Shown: in pieces, positions 25,082-37,363 of the stretch
How positions within the stretch are numbered: the first letter of the stretch is position 1
Layout of the letters: each line of letters starts with the position of its first letter
From: Chrysoperla carnea
Taxonomy: Eukaryota; Arthropoda; Insecta; Neuroptera; Chrysopidae
Length of the DNA stretch: 64,000 bases
Assembly: GCF_905475395.1 (NCBI RefSeq)
Contig: NC_058337.1
Coordinates: forward strand, 97,272,368 to 97,336,367
Direction: 5' to 3'
The notes under the pieces: generated by a model
What the model was told of the DNA's origin: nothing
The model's input: only the letters and a program-made list of their open reading frames with translations
Databases searched by the model: none
Made by a program: the position numbers and the translations under genes

Positions 25082-28000
25082 TTATCTTGGAATAAAACAA
25101 GATTGATTTTTTTCATACAAACCTACAGTCAAAATTGTAATTATATTCGTCAAAGTTTTTGGTGAAAGAAGTGATTTATTTGTTAACAGCTTATTTTCAT
25201 CATTTAAATAATCAGGTGGCTTTATCGAACTCACATTTGATAATAATCTTCCTTTTGTCAATGATTCAATTGTGTTTTGTATATCTTCAATTGTATTTTC
25301 AATATCTTGCTCATTAATAATAGGTGCAAATTGTGTATTGTTTTGTGATTTATCTTCAATAGAACGTTTTAAACGTTCACGATTTAACAACTTCATTAAA
25401 TAAGTTAATATCGATCGCATATGTACAATTTTTCTCGTTATTTCAATTTGATCATCGATTGATGTAATGGGGTCACCACTATTGTTCGGTAAATGTATAG
25501 AACTCATTGTAATTAATTCTTGTTTTTCCATTGCGTTTGGTAAAGATTCAAATGTAAAATTATTTTTGTAGAATGCTGAATTTTTCCTATTTGTATTATC
25601 TGTTAACGTTAATGAATCATTACTGTCAGTTTTCTGAATAATTGAAGAAGTACGTGTTTTAATTGCTTCGTCAATTAAAGTATAATATTTTACTGGTAAC
25701 GGTGTACCATAAACATATAAATCATCCGGGGATTTTATTTCATTTTCTTTCTCTTCTTCTTCTTTATATATTAATTCAAATTTGCATTTGCTATTTGCAT
25801 CATTTTTACCTAACACAACTAAAGTAGAAGACAAAATTTGTAAATTAATTAAATATTTCGAATACATTAACAAGTTGAATTTAGATACTATCATTACCGT
25901 TCAGAACATTATCAATCACTTCTGGGCACATTCTAGCGGTAACTGATGTGGATGGACTCATCGCTGGGTGAGAATTAACTTCTATTAGCCACGGTTGAAA
26001 ATCCGATGTTATCATAAAGTCAGCACCATATAATTCAAAAGAATACTCTCTTTTTTCCATGTCATCTTTCGCTGATAATATAACAGCCATAATCGCTTGT
26101 TTCATTTTAGGGTAAATTATATTTTTCCAAGCTTCTGGGTGACCTGCAAATATTCAACATGAATGAACCTTCATCATATTTTTTTACTATATTCATTAGA
26201 ATCACAATTTCCTGATCGCTTTGGATATCGATTTTGTATATTTGATAGTAGACTAATATTTCTAAAGCCCCTGTTAGCATAAATAATTAAAATATGTAGA
26301 CGTTAAGACGTTAGACGTGGAATAATTACGACCTTATTTTTTCAACACATTGTCAAGGAATTCAATGTCTTCCTGTCAGTGGCAGATTTAAGGGGTGACA
26401 AGTGAGTAGTTGCCCACTGGGCCCTCGAAGTAGAGCACAAAGTGCATTTACGAACACTAAAAAAAAATGGGGAAAAAGACAAATTTGTAGGATAGGACAT
26501 CACCAAGTGGTCACCAAATTGACTAACGAAGACTAAAAAAACGGCCCTATTTACAGATTTTGCACACTGACACATTTTCCTTAAATCCGCCACTGTCCTG
26601 TTATAAATTATATCTTTCAACCTCCTATATTTTAATAAATCATACATTTGTTACAATAGATTCTGCCTGCGCACATATTAAAATTTAAAAAAAAATTGCA
26701 GGCCGGGTCATTGAAACTAATAATTTAAGATTTTTATACATACCAATTGATTTCAAATATGTATCAAATTTAATAGAGTCCCACATATTGTCCCGTGGTA
26801 AATTTTTATCACGCCCAGTGTTATTTTTGTAACGACATTGTACTGAATTATTCGTTAAATGTATGGATTCGTGACATTTTGTCAAGTCATATTGCTGTGA
26901 ACTGAATCTTAAATAACATTCTCTAAAAATTAAAAATGATTACAAAATGTTATGACCAAATAAATTCCCTCACAAGTCTTATGAAAAATGAAACTCAATC
27001 GAATTGACTAAAATAGTCTTTTTGAGATTTGGAAAAACGAAGACAGTGATGCTTGTTCATATTACTCAATTTGTTCTTGTATTTCTTAAAAAGTATCCAA
27101 AACAGATGGTTCAGATTCATGGCTTCAAAGAAATTTTTTTTATCGGGAGGAATATTTAGATAATTTTGGCATATTTGACTGGAAGCAGGTATATTCTATA
27201 AAAATATAAACTAATTTTTACAATTTAGGCACTATAAAAAAAAAAATAAAAGCATAGATTGGAAACAAAATTCCAAGCCTCAAGTTATAATGATACTATT
27301 TTTCATTCTTTTGGAATGCTAAACGATAAGTTGTAGAGTGGTAGAAAGCTTTGCCTCCACCACGGCTATATTAACTCACTAAAGAAGTAGCAGATTATAG
27401 AGATGGATTATTTAAAATAAATGATTAATTACTCATAAATCCACACAGTCAATGGAGTTGTTGATGAAATTAAAAACCATTGTCGAATGTCAAACTTGGT
27501 ATTATAAATAATTAGCGGATTTTCTATATACTTTTGAACCAAATAACGCAAATGTGAATTTTTATTAACCAATTCTTTAATTTGACTCAATTTTCGGCAC
27601 ACATGAATTCCTTGACCACGTGAATGTTGATCCGGTTTTAATATCCATACATTATAATTTCCTTCAAAATTTATTTCCGGACGATGAACACGAATGCGTG
27701 CTAATACTTCTGTAGCTTGCGTAATCATATCCGCAACATCATCAACTTCTGCACTATAAAAATTTTCATCTTTATATACGCATTGGTAGTAATGATCAAT
27801 GAAATTATTCCAAGTTTGGGCAGAATACGATATTCGAAATTCACAATCTTTGCAATGTTTAATATATCCAATGCATTGTAAGATGGCAAAGAAAAATGCA
27901 TCAATTGGTACTTTACCATCTCTTGTAACAATTGCTTTATTTAATTTCGATCGACTTACTGTCCATTTAAGTAATGCCATACATGCCGTAATACGGAAAT

Positions 28001-29315
28001 CATATATAAAATCATTCATTTCATTATCGGAAAAGATGTATGTACGTGGAAAATAAACATCGGCAAAACCAGGTCGATAATTCCATTTTAAATTGCGCAT
28101 ATGGCGACATAAACCAATTTTTGAACAAAAGTCGTATTGGCCACGTTTTCTAAAATGATTCACATATACGGGCTTTTTCATACTTTTTATTAAATTGTAC
28201 ATAGGTGGTTTTGGATCCCAAATTAAATCGCAAGGATTATTCCCTAATAGTTTTGATTTTAACATTCTATTATATAAATATCCATGGTTTGGATCATCAA
28301 TTAAATTGAACAATTGTATCAAAGTTTTTTTTTCTGCATTGATTACAATTTCTTGTGAGTTTTTACTAGTTATTATTTTTTCGACCCAACCACGATTCGT
28401 TAAAAATCGTCTTGGTATTCCATAGCTACATATCATAAATGTTTTTCGCTGGCGTATAGCAATTTCAACTGATTCTTTTATTTTTGAAAATCGTATTAAA
28501 CTTGCTCCTTGTAGATTTATTGATACTTCAACTGGAATGGAAATTATTGATTTTTTACTATCTTTTCCACTCACAGTTTTTAGTGATGTATTTCGTTCGT
28601 TTTTGATTGGTGATAAAGATTTGGTCGATTTAGAAGACTTTAAACTGTTTGGGTTACTACCCAGTAAATTAGTCTTAATGGTCGTTGAAAGATTACAGGA
28701 TGTATACGATTGAGTTGTAAATGGTGCTCCATTACATGCATTTGTTGAATTCATTGCTTCAGTAATAGCACTATAAATTGGTTTTAATTGATCATGTTGA
28801 ACTGCATTAAATTTTGGGATAGTATTTTCTATGCATTTTTCATTAATTTGTAACTGATCACCCTCTTTTGACTGCAATTTCCTTTCAATTTTATTTTTTA
28901 TTTCTTTTTTCGATTTTTTTGGATTTTTTACTATTTTGCTCTCTGTTAATGGAATTATGTTTATTTTTGAATGTTCAGTGTTATTATTTTGTATAATCAA
29001 AGAGTTTTTTCTTGCTATTTCATTTTTGGAATTAATAATACTGCGGCATGAATTTAAAAATTCTTGATTTATTAATAATAGTTTTAATTGTTTGTGCATT
29101 AATGATCTTGCTTCTTTCTTCAGTTCCTCTTTCGACAAAGTCTTTTTCTTTTCTTCTTTGAATTGAATCAGATATTGAACACAGTTTTCTTGTGCAGTTT
29201 TTAGCAATGAAGTTATTAATTGTTGTAGTTGCTTTTTGATATTATCGTCTTGTTTATCGTATTCACACTTGCCTAGAATTTCTGTAAACAGTTTAATATT
29301 ATCTGTTTTCGACAT
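25082..29315 (-). CDS. tubulin glycylase, TTLL3-like, tandem copy A
   Basis: Four exons join in frame: 29315-27433, 26922-26744, 26143-25898 and 25818-25082, giving 1014 aa. The enzyme should ligate glycine to glutamate side chains of tubulin tails using ATP, in axonemes. The first ~260 residues are a divergent, helix-rich, lysine-rich extension. At about 280-315 comes the TTLL3 block (IRQRKTFMICSYGIPRRF...NRGWVEKI). The ATP-grasp part follows: NVWILKPDQHSRGQGIHV, then QKYIENPLIIYNTKFDIRQW, ECYLRFSSQQY, HESIHLTNN and FELYGADFM, with the catalytic/metal E-x-N in PWLIEVNSHP (E about 742). After the TTLL fold comes VVLGKNDANSKCKFELIYK, aligning with the start of the TTLL3 C-terminal region, then a variable 240-aa tail. 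Unlike B and C, it has no intron after QKY(V/I) but has an extra one inside SIG-HPEAW. ATG 29315 is the first in-frame Met of the exon; upstream exons are not excluded. Confidence 0.9.
26377..26595. mobile_element. hAT-like MITE inside TTLL3-A intron
   Basis: The terminal inverted repeats are CAGTGGCAGATTTAAGG on the left and, in reverse complement, CAGTGGCGGATTTAAGG on the right. Both sides are flanked by TCCTGT (26371-26376 and 26596-26601), a 6-bp duplication. CAGTGGCGGATTTA-type ends are usual for non-autonomous hAT elements, which make 8-bp duplications, so the 6-bp match is slightly short. It lies wholly in the intron unique to copy A. Confidence 0.65.
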
Positions 29316-29387
29316 TTTTCAAAACCAGTTATTTAAATTACATGAAGGAACACATATTCTTGCATTAAAATTTTATTTTGCTGTTTT

Positions 29388-29776
29388 TTATAATGAATTT
29401 TCAAAACATATTTTTAAAACTTCATATACTTTATCAATCTGTCCATTTTCTGCTGACGATATATTAGTTAATGTTCTACCAATTTTCGTTCGGATAATTT
29501 TACGTATAACACGATTTATTATGCACGGAGTTGCATTTTTACAACGTTCTATATCAGATAGAATAATTTGCATAAAACGTGTAATACATTTATCTTGTGC
29601 TAATTTCCAAATTTGTATTAACTCATATAGAATTTTATTTTGCGTTTCTGGATCTGATTCAAAAAATGAACATAATTCCAATAAAGCTTGTAGTAATAAG
29701 TATTCATCTGGCATTAGTTTTTGTTTACGAGAATTTGGAATGATTCTTTTGCCTAATTTTATGTCAGATGAAATAC
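29388..29776 (-). CDS. unassigned exon-like reading frame between TTLL3-A and TTLL3-B
   Basis: An open frame of about 129 residues begins right after a good acceptor (ctaatttatttag, then GTATTTC) at 29776 and ends at a TAA at 29388. The longest Met-initiated part is 108 aa (from 29714). It is helical in character. The stretch KILYELIQIWKLAQDKCITR resembles the N-terminal part of TTLL3-A (QLQQLITSLLKTAQENCVQY). Its phase (needing one base from an upstream exon) fits the G-ending third exon of TTLL3-B, so it could be an alternative last exon of B. It could also be an orphaned 5' exon of a glycylase copy, or a duplicated N-terminal module of A. No Met-led first exon is visible. Confidence 0.4.
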
Positions 29777-29910
29777 CTAAATAAATTAGTTGTACAGTTT
29801 TATATCATTTGATTGTTTTTAGTGTTTTGATATAATTTCTATGACAATTTTTCTAAAAATTCATTTGCGTCCTCAAACAAAAATTTTCAATGGCTCAATT
29901 TATTCGGAAT

Positions 29911-30727
29911 GCTTAGAAAAAATCGGGAAAAAATTTTTGTTTCCGATTTCGATCAAACTCTGTATATAAGTTAATTTTGACCCACAAAATACAAAAATTG
30001 GGTTTATGTATCGATTAGATGTATGGTTTCTGAGAAAATCGCTCTTTTTGTCCAATTTTTAGTTATATCTCAAAAGCCAAGCATCCAGTCATCAAATAAA
30101 CCTTATTTTTGAATTTTTTGGATCAAAATTATCTTATATAATAAATTTTATCAATATCGAAGGCAAAAATATTTTTTCGATTTTTTGCAATTTTCTTAAG
30201 GGAAAACCCCTTAGAAAAAATCGGGAAAAAATTTTTGTTTCCGATTTCGACCAAACTCTGTATATAAGTTAATTTTGACCCACAAAATACAAAAATTGGG
30301 TTTATGTATCGATTAGATGTATGTTTTCTGAGAAAATCGCTCCTTATGTCCAATTTTTAGTTATATCTCAAAAGCCAAGCATCCAATCATTAAATAAACC
30401 TTATTTTTGAATTTTTTGGTTCAAAATTATCTTATATAATAAATTTTATCAATATCGAAGGCAAAAATATTTTTTCGATTTTTTACAATTTTCTTTTGTA
30501 CCCCTTAGAAAAAATCGGGAAAAAATTTTTGTTTTCGATTTCGATCAAACTCTGTACATAAGTTAATTTTGACCCAAAAAATACAAAAATCGGGTTTATG
30601 TATCGATTAGATGTATGGTTTCTGAGAAAATCGCTCTCTGTGTCCAATTTTTTATTATATATCAAAAACTTGGATGCGATCATTAAATAAACCCGATTTT
30701 TTAATTTTTCCATTCAAAATTATCTTA
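29911..30727. repeat. tandem array of about 296-bp units
   Basis: Nearly three units start at about 29912, 30210 and 30504 (spacing 298 and 294 bp). Each opens cttagaaaaaatcgggaaaa and continues through cgattagatgtatg, tgagaaaatcgctc and atatctcaaaag; the third is shorter. Units look about 90-95 percent alike by eye. The array sits between glycylase genes A and B. Confidence 0.8.
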
Positions 30728-30730
30728 TAT

Positions 30731-30782
30731 TCCGTGGGACTCATCTTGTCAACCGTTAGAGATAGAACAAAATGTTAAAAAT
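30731..30782 (+). repeat. fragment of interspersed repeat family 1
   Basis: The short piece ccgtgggactcatcttgtca then accgttagagatagaacaaa matches the middle of family 1. It abuts the tandem array. Confidence 0.5.
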
Positions 30783-31016
30783 TATCCTAGGTGGGTGTCG
30801 TCGTTTATATCTGGGGTAGTATTATTCGTTTACAAAATATCATTGATGTGTCTGATCCATAAGATATTTAATCGGCCAGTTCTTGGACTATATTGAAAAG
30901 TGTCAAATTTCAAGTAAACAAATTCTAGGTTTTTTTGTGTAATTTAAATAGGTCAATAATATGTTCAATGATTGTGTTAATGAATAAAATATATATTTAG
31001 TTACAATTTTTATTAT

Positions 31017-31022
31017 TTTATT
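31017..31022 (-). terminator. poly(A) signal candidate of TTLL3-B
   Basis: AATAAA on the minus strand, 77 bp beyond the stop codon of glycylase gene B. A second one lies at 31008-31013. Confidence 0.5.
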
Positions 31023-31098
31023 TAGTTGACATATACAATATGCTTGCTAATTTTTTTTAAACTTTTTGAAAATTTTATACAACAAAAATAATGATATC

Positions 31099-34000
31099 TC
31101 AATTAACAATGCCGTCAGGTTTTTGATAAAACAATTTCAGTTTATTTCGTCTAAGAGTAATAACATTTTGTTTTTTGATATTTTGATTTAACGTATGACC
31201 ATCAAAATTCACTTTTGTAATTGGAATTTCTTTATATAATTTTGGTGCATCAACTTGCTGATTGTTTTTTAATTGTAAAATATTTTTTAAGACACAATTC
31301 GCTCTACTTGTTGTCTTAGCAGTCTTTTTACTATCAATTGTTGGCTTAGGATGTTCGTTGACAATTTGAGAAGATGGCTCACTTTTTAATATATTTTGAT
31401 CGCCAGTACTGTTTGCATCCTGAGAACTCTTTAATTTAGAACTCTTTGATATTCGCTTTGTTTTATTTGTATTTTTCGCATGTAAATCCATTTTAGGGTT
31501 ACACAAATGTAATGGTAATTTCGACACATTAACTAAACTACGCTTGTTAATTATACTACGTATATTCTTTTTTGATGTGGGAAATGGTGATGGTAAATTC
31601 ATAGTTTCATTCTTAAAAATTAATTGCAATTGATTATTTTTCATGTCACTGTATATGTGTTGGGTCATTTCCATTACAGTTCTTGGTTCCAAGCCGTTAC
31701 TATCATTTTTTATTTTAAAAGTTTCTTGTGAACACATTAAATGTGCGGCTGTAATTTGATTTTTCAACAAACCGATCTGAAACGATGGTATTGGCTGCAA
31801 TTCAATCTTTCGTGATGGATCCTTATTTGTTAATTTTTTGACAACATTTGGTTCATAAATAAAATGTGCTGTTTTTTTTATGCGCCGTAAATGTGTGGCG
31901 TATTTTCCTTTAGTTGTTTTATTATTTACAACGTCTATTGATTTTATTGGTTTTAAACAGAGTCTATTTGTTGTAAAGTCTTCTAAACCTGGCAATATCA
32001 TTATGCCAGAATCAGTGAAAACATCGTTTGCTATCATATGTTTCTCAATTTGTATTCCTTTCCCGTCAATACGCAAATCAATTTGATCAGATGAATCTAT
32101 GTTATGAACTAATGATTCACTAAACACACATGCAAAATTTCCAGTAGATGCTGCTGGATTTTTTCGGGTATCAATGATTACTGTAAAATAATAAAGATAA
32201 TTACTTTAAAATTCGATCAAGTTCAAGTCGGAATCACGCAGAGAAGATTCTATCAACCTATTATTTATGAACCATGTTCCTGACTTCGAAATGATCATGC
32301 AATGTCTTATGCAGACCAACTTCAAAATTTCAATAAATGCTGAGTCCTTTGAGAAAAATTTGTTTATACAAGCTTGCAGAATATAAATACCTTTAATTAA
32401 ATCCTCCATGCATTTTGGCACTAAATTGGCAGTAACCTCTGTTGAATATGACATATCTGGATAAGAGTTAATTTCAATTAACCACGGTGAACATAATTTA
32501 TCCAATATAAAATCAGCACCATATAAGTGAAATGAATTTTCACGACGTTTTATATTTGATTCAATTGATAATATACATCCAATAATGCATTTAGACATTT
32601 TTGTCAGTATATTTTCGCAACATATACTGGAATATCCATTATCTTGTAAATATTCCTGAAATTTATCACTAGTCCACATATTGTTCTCTGGTAAATCAGT
32701 ATGAAAATAACAATTTTTATATTTCTTTTGTACAGAATAGTTTGTTAAATGTATGGACTCATGATAGTTAGATAAATTAAATGGTCGTGATGAAAAACGT
32801 AAATAATATTCCCTGAAATAAAATGTAAGTATTAATAAAAATTGTTGTTAGTACGGGTGATAGTCAACGATTACTGGCATCACTTTGCATTTCAATATAA
32901 ATATATAAAATACAAAACATGATTTTAAAGTGAAACTTGGCTAAGTTGTACCCCCATATAAACCGTTTCACTTTAAGATATTACTTTTACTTATCTATAA
33001 GTATTTTTGAAATGTTAACTATGACTTTTCTGGGTTCACAAAGGACTAAACGAGATCTCCAAGACTAAACTTGCGTATACTTTTAGGATTTTATATCGAT
33101 AATGTTTACCAAATAACTTTACTGTAATTTAAAATGCAAAGTGATATCGCTCATCGACTGCACTACTATAAAAATATAAACAAAATATTTCAAAAGAAAG
33201 TTAGCTTTATCGTTCGCGAATTAACGCTTAAAGGAAGGTGTTAATTACTTGAAGCAAAAAATAATATTTGATAAAAATTCAACATTATTAGACGGATTTT
33301 TTAACTTTGCTTTGATTGGTATCAAAAAGAAGAAATTTGCACACCCGTCAGATTTATTTCTTTCTTTTGGCTTCCCCTCCCTGTACCTTATCCGATATTT
33401 TATCGTCTATCATTTTGGTCTAATTTAGAAAACAAATTAACACACAATAATAAGGAAATACAAAAAAAAAAAATACATTCCATGATTGTTTGCTAAAAAC
33501 TTTATAAGTTTTAAAAGCATATAAATCGATCAAATTGATGTCCAGTTATGTTATCATTAATTTATGAATAACTGATGTTTATTAACCCCAACGTAATAAG
33601 GGCGTGTTATTAGATCGCTGCGTGTGTGTGTCTATGGCATCGTAGCTCCTAAACGGATGAACCGATTTTTGGTTTATTTGAAAGGTAATTAAATGGAGAG
33701 TGTTTTTAGTTATATTTCAAGAAAAGCGGGTCTATTTAGAGAGAGCTAGCTATAAGGAAAAAACTACATTTGTCGGGGATTTTTTTAATTTTGTAATTTT
33801 CAGTTAATTTATTCTTAAATTTTTCTTTAGTTATGTACTCTTAAATTGCATCCAAAATGTCGAACGATTAGACTTATGCTGTTAAAATAATTAGAGCTAA
33901 TCAAATTTTCTTTATCATCTCAAAGATTAGCTTTTTATAAACACCCCAAGATACTTTCCAATGGCGATAGACAGTCTGAATAGACCATTTCTAACTTTCT

Positions 34001-35910
34001 TGTCCTCCAAACTGGGGAAAAATGAAACTTGTTAGGATAGTTATGGCATGCTGAGATTGAAATGATAAAGAAATTATGATACATAAGGTGATTATTAATT
34101 TATTTACTTATACACCCATATTTCAAATGGCTTTGACTTTATAATAAACCAAATACGTATATCAAACTTGGTATTGTAAATGAGCAGAGGTTGTTCTAAA
34201 ACAAGAAAAATCAAATAAAAAAGAGCCACTCGTCTACATACTATATCAAACAAATTCATTAAACGCATCGCCCGACAAGTTTGATGAATTTGGCATAAGT
34301 CATCAAAACTAGTACGCTATATCAAATAAATTCTATAAATTGGTCACCAACTGAACCTCTTTGGTTTAAAAAAAAACGCAGTCGCCCATTCTGTAAATTT
34401 AGCACCCGTTGTAAATTTTTTCTTTGGTTAGAAAAATATAAGTAATGTATAGGAGTGCCAAATTTACAGGTTGACCACAAATTGAAAAAGTTCGCTAGGA
34501 ATGTTAATAGTCATTTAGAAATGTAGACCATTTATAGAACACATAATAAGGAAAACGGTTCAAGAAATTACTCCCGAGATATTAAGGAGTGATTTAAAAA
34601 TTTTGTAAAATAAAAATTTCGTGTGTGAAACGCGAAGGTGGATACGTTGAGACAAAAGGAACTGAAGATAACTGTTGTTACTTACGTCAACAATAGTAAT
34701 TGTATTTGTAAATGCAATGTGTGAAAAATTAATATTCCCTTTATTTTGTTTGATGTAAGAAATCTTTGGGAAACTTCAAAAACTTACCAACATATTTTTG
34801 AATGACCCATCGTGTACGTTGGTCTGGTTTTGTCACTAATCTATGTATATCTTTATAACTGGATAACACATGAATGTTATTGCCTCGCGAACCATATGCT
34901 GGTTTAACTAGCCACATATTAAGCATTCCATCTAAATGATATTGCGGCCAATATTTTTCCACAATATTTAATAAATCACGAATAATATTCAATAAACTAG
35001 ATATACTAAGTTTGAAGTGCTTATCAAATAATTTTCCACGATGAACAAATTGAAAACATTTCTCCAAAAACGAATCACAATTATCAAGATCCGTTAATGA
35101 ATTTGAATCATCAATTTTGTCAATATCTTCATGCTTTTTAAACTCTAAATATTCCATTAAATATTTAATCGCTGTTTCAATTACTTCCATGTCTAACGTT
35201 CCATTTTCGTCAAATATGCTACTCATGGAATGTTGTTCAATACGATATTGAAACGTTTTTAATAAGCTCATAGATGCTGTTAAACGAAAATTGTCCTTGA
35301 ATTCAACAAACTGCTCGGAGTAACATGATGCATAACTACGTGGATACTGTATATCAATCATTGGACTATTCCCTTTCGATAATTCAGACAAGTGTTGTGA
35401 GATGAATTCTTTATTTGTGAATGAAGAACCCACACGATTCACTATTGTACTTTCTGGCAGCATATTATTTTTAGTGAATGGAAGACAATTCCAACAAAAA
35501 CGTGGCACAACATTTGTTAATAAACTTGATAATATATCTGCTTGAACTCGTTCATAATATTCTTGATCGGTACGATCTTCAAAATGAAACTCAGCAAATA
35601 TAGTATCAAGTTTTGAAGTTAACGATGTGTACGAAATAACATTTGAAACATTCTTTTTATCATTTGCTGGACGTTTTTCTAGCCATCCTCGAAGTAATAA
35701 TGATCGGCGGATTGTGTTGCATGATCCACTCGCCATAAAAACTTTTCCACGTATTAATGCATTTTCAATTCGTTTCTTTAAATCATTCATACGTGGTGGA
35801 ATACGTTTCCCTTGAGTTACTATCGTTTGTCCGCCAGTGAGTTTGTTGATTGTTGTTATGTCCAATAAATTACTATAAAGTATATTTTCTGGATAAGATG
35901 TGGATACCAT
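31099..35910 (-). CDS. tubulin glycylase, TTLL3-like, tandem copy B
   Basis: Four exons join in frame: 35910-34788, 34195-34108, 32812-32391 and 32180-31099, giving 904 aa. Role as for copy A: ATP-dependent glycylation of tubulin tails. The TTLL3 block is at about residues 45-75 (KKRIENALIRGKVFMASGS, then RRSLLLRGWLEK). The ATP-grasp part has NMWLVKPAYGSRGNNIHVL, QKYVEQPLLIYNTKFDIRIW, EYYLRFSSRPF, HESIHLTNYSVQ, HLYGADFIL and PWLIEINSYP (E about 517). The last exon opens VIIDTRKNPAASTGNFAC, aligning with the other copies, and then runs as a long basic, low-conservation tail. B is the most divergent of the three in the core: in the nucleotide loop RGNN replaces RGQG, and TANLVPKC replaces TARMCP. 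It could have changed specificity. I see no frame break. Codons and splice phases match its neighbours. Confidence 0.9.
32850..33170. mobile_element. foldback MITE in TTLL3-B intron 2
   Basis: The outer arms share atcactttgcattt plus a diverged flank (gtcaacgatta on the left against gtcgatgagcgat on the right in reverse complement). Inner arms also pair around aagtgaaact and tttcacttta. About 320 bp, ends approximate, no coding frame. Confidence 0.45.
33601..33765 (+). repeat. interspersed repeat fragment in TTLL3-B intron 2
   Basis: It opens ggcgtgttattagatcgctg and contains tctatggcatcgtagctcct followed by aaacggatgaaccgattttt. This is a widespread insect repeat type, as far as I recall often linked to non-LTR retroelements. 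Single copy in this window. Confidence 0.4.
34478..34680 (+). repeat. fragment of foldback family 3 in TTLL3-B intron 1
   Basis: It matches one arm of the element at 49249-49743: ggaatgttaat, acggttcaagaaattactcc, cgagatatta and gtggatacgttgaga occur in the same order. Confidence 0.55.
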
Positions 35911-37293
35911 GTTTTTACGTTTTTTTAAAGTAATATCCCTGTTTCTGCCAATGTATTTTATTCAATCATTTCGTTGTTGCACTGATTACAGACATTTTTA
36001 CGTAAAATTTTGTTCTTTTTAATAAAAGATGTGTTGTCAAATGCTATTTCGTACACTTTGCTATTTTTTTGTTTGTTTTGAATCGTTAACATGGTTATGA
36101 TTTATTTTAATAAAATGAAGTGACATAAACCTCATTAGACCTTTTTCACATTTTTCCTCTTTTTTTTTAAATGAAAGTAAATGTCTTGATAAATGGGCTA
36201 ATTTTTTCCCCCGATTTTTTTGAAGCCATATGACCGAGAAAAACAGACAATGAAAATCTTTAAAATTCAAATTGGCGAAAACGATCCGGAAACACACGAT
36301 GTTACACGAAGGTTGATTTGACGTCATTTAAAGTTGATAATAGTGATATATTAATACAACTGTTGACACTGTTTTATTGTTATTGCTTGTCGGATTGACA
36401 TCACAGATTACGTGTGCGATGGAGCCAAAAAAAATCGTTTTAAAATATTTCAAATATTGTAAATACTTTTTAACAATTTTTTTCATAGTGTTTTTATTGT
36501 TAAAAATGCGTAATTTTTGAGTTACAGGCTCTACTCGACCTATATATATTTTCATACAAAATTATCAAAAAGCATTTCTGTTTTTCATGAAAAAGGTCTT
36601 TTGGAAGAAATTTATAATTTCAAGATATCGAGCCAGTGCTAAATAAGATCCTCATTCAAGTATAAAGGTAGTAGAAGTATAATTTTATATTTTGTAGATG
36701 ATTCACGAACTATGCAATTCTTAGCAAGTTTAAAATCAGAAATTTGTGTTTTCTAGTGCGCTGTAACTTTTTTTGATAATCCGGCACATGAATATTTCAA
36801 GTTCTGGTAGTTTTTGTTGAAATTTGAATTAGATCAAAAGTTTTAGTTCATTTTCCCTTAACTTCGATTCCATACCGTGTAAATAAGTATAATTTTTTTA
36901 ACTCTGACCACATTAGTAAGATAACAGCTCCATGCCATGTTAAAATTTTTTACACAAATCGCTCTTCTAGGTGTTTTTGTAGCTAGTTATTTTAATAAAG
37001 ACCCATAGATTTACAAATACATATTTCATTGGTGATTGAGGTGCATAGTTTTATTTTTACTTTCACCTTTGAGGCGGACTCAAGCTAACACACTGCATCA
37101 AAGAGAATAGACCAAAAGAGCTCAAAATTTTAAAATCAATTATTACACTGAATTAGCTTAATAAGTGACTGTAGTAGAGATGCGATGAATTTTGTATGTA
37201 GTTTTTTTTGGCCTGTTGTAGCTAAATTTAAATAAAATGTGCTTTGAATACACTAAATACCGTTAGCCACACTTAACATGCGCTGTTATGTGT
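35911..37293. other. intergenic spacer between TTLL3-B and TTLL3-C
   Basis: AT-rich DNA of about 1.4 kb that should include the promoter of gene B (near 35911) and the 3' end of gene C. No coding frame or recognisable repeat stands out, and I could not assign a promoter motif. Confidence 0.5.
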
Positions 37294-37299
37294 TTTATT
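37294..37299 (-). terminator. poly(A) signal candidate of TTLL3-C
   Basis: AATAAA on the minus strand, 65 bp beyond the stop codon of glycylase gene C. Confidence 0.5.
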
Positions 37300-37363
37300 T
37301 TCAAATTTGTATGTACAATACATTAATGCAATATACAAATGAAACAATGAATGATTTTACTGA

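Noticed and set aside
29870-30727. CRISPR-like array
   Set aside because: Units are long (about 296 bp), contiguous and without unique spacers, in a eukaryotic context; a simple tandem repeat.
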